NCBI GenBank assembly: GCA_014360205.1
Contig: JACIXZ010000002.1
Location: forward strand, 124,001 to 188,000
DNA: 64,000 nt
Reading direction: 5' to 3'
DNA from: Tissierellales bacterium
Lineage (GTDB): Bacteria > Bacillota > Clostridia > Tissierellales > Tissierellaceae
Positions within the stretch are counted from its first letter, which is position 1, and each line of letters opens with the position of its first letter. Shown piece after piece: positions 63,266 to 64,000 of this stretch. The position numbers and the translations under genes were made by a program. The notes below the pieces were generated by a model that saw only the letters and a list, made by a program, of their open reading frames with translations, was not told where the DNA came from and did no database searches.

Positions 63266-64000
63266 TTATTCTCACCTATATTATCACCTATCAAGACTTT
63301 TTTCATAACTAAATAAGTTTGATTTTTTTCTATAGTAATACGACCTATACCTATAAATAAGCCATTAGAGTATACTCTAAAGAGATTATTTAAATCTGCA
63401 CTATATATATTTTCTAAATGAATCTTATTTCCATTTCTTAACTTAGAAAACTGATTCTTATTAACTTCTATTTTTTTCATTTCGCTTATTGCTTCGTCCA
63501 TTGGCATTAAAAATTCATAGCTTTTTTCTTGAGATATTAATTTTTTTAAAGCCTCATGGCTAAGCGAATTTTCAATATTAAAGTTGCCTACCTTAACTCT
63601 TTGAAGATAAGACATGTAACCAAAAGTACCTAAGGATATACCTATATCATCACATAGAGATCTCATATAAGTTCCTTTTGAACATTTTACTTTAAAAACA
63701 ATCTTTTTGTTTTCTATTATTCTAATTATATCTATTTTTTTTATTTCTACAGTTGATGGGTCTCTTTCAATTTCAATACCTTCTCTGGCTAATTCATATA
63801 ATTTTTTACCCTTTACTTTTTTTGAAGAAAACATGGGCGGTGTTTGTTGTATAATTCCAACGAATTTATTAAAAGTATTTACTATTTCATCTGAAGATAC
63901 ATTTTTATCAGAAGAGCTTATAGGTTTACCTTCTTTGTCAAATGTATTAGTTCTAACACCTAAAGTTAACTCAACTAAATACTCTTTATCATGTTCGATT
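63262..64000 (-). CDS. truB: tRNA pseudouridine-55 synthase TruB (partial, 5' end outside the window)
   Basis: Minus-strand gene truncated by the window edge. The visible part has LGVRTNTFD, TPPMFSSKKVKGKKLYELAREG, KCSKGTYMRSLCDDIG and LQRVKVGNF, typical of TruB; the catalytic aspartate motif GxxDxxA lies beyond 64000. The frame is open to the window end, so the methionine at 63834 is internal and not the start. Confidence 0.92.
   Translation of the reverse strand, partial: IEHDKEYLVELTLGVRTNTFDKEGKPISSSDKNVSSDEIVNTFNKFVGIIQQTPPMFSSKKVKGKKLYELAREGIEIERDPSTVEIKKIDIIRIIENKKIVFKVKCSKGTYMRSLCDDIGISLGTFGYMSYLQRVKVGNFNIENSLSHEALKKLISQEKSYEFLMPMDEAISEMKKIEVNKNQFSKLRNGNKIHLENIYSADLNNLFRVYSNGLFIGIGRITIEKNQTYLVMKKVLIGDNIGENK

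Noticed and set aside
1-64000. CRISPR array, IS element, prophage, tRNA or rRNA genes
   Set aside because: No direct-repeat/spacer pattern, transposase, phage module or cloverleaf was seen.

Overview
The window is a 64 kb piece of chromosome from a low-GC, anaerobic, Clostridia/Tissierellia-type member of the Bacillota. Signs of this are the very AT-rich codon use, the strong AGGAGG-type ribosome sites, frequent TTG and GTG starts, the IspH-S1 fusion, a ferredoxin-dependent 2-oxoacid oxidoreductase, a LexA/YneA pair with Bacillus-type SOS boxes, and Clostridia-like gene order (nusB-xseAB-ispA-tlyA-recN, miaB-mutS-mutL-miaA-hfq, truB-ribF-rpsO-pnp). Nearly everything is core chromosome. No IS element, prophage, CRISPR array, tRNA or rRNA was seen.

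Plus strand, 1-41.6 kb. (a) 1-7.4 kb: nusB, a TsaD paralogue, xseA, xseB, ispA, then a roughly 615-nt structured non-coding RNA recognised as OLE RNA, its membrane partner oapA, tlyA and recN. (b) 7.5-14.8 kb: a NUDIX hydrolase, a decayed Xer recombinase, pdp, an M50 protease, scpA-scpB, rluB, mnmM/ytqB and a stand-alone carboxyltransferase. (c) 14.9-18.5 kb: korDABC and an RpiR-type regulator. (d) 18.6-26.6 kb: a flavoprotein, aroH, cmk, plsC, ispH-S1 and three tandem M42 peptidase genes, the third of which has lost active-site residues. (e) 26.7-32 kb: a self-contained fructose PTS operon (ptsI, IIA, DeoR-type regulator, fruK, IIBC). (f) 32.1-40.5 kb: miaB, mutS, mutL, miaA, hfq and a PLP lyase-family gene.

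Minus strand, 40.5-64 kb (apart from yneA on the plus strand): lexA, an intact Xer-type recombinase, an aminotransferase, a PadR regulator, a PHP phosphoesterase, rny, a four-gene SbcCD-like set in which the Rad50/SbcC ATPase is split into separate genes, recA, cinA, pgsA, rimO, ftsK, uppP, dut, an M16 peptidase, pnp, rpsO, ribF and truB (cut by the window end).

The outstanding feature is the OLE RNA/OapA locus at 3.7-5.0 kb, with its own consensus promoter and terminator. Next is the split SbcC/Rad50-like system beside recA. DNA repair is a strong theme: RecN, MutS, MutL, RecA, LexA, YneA, exonuclease VII and the SbcCD-like genes, with SOS boxes at lexA, yneA and recA. Several positions that hold sporulation genes in spore-forming relatives (after recN, between scpB and rluB, beside rny) are empty here, which hints at a non-sporulating lineage.
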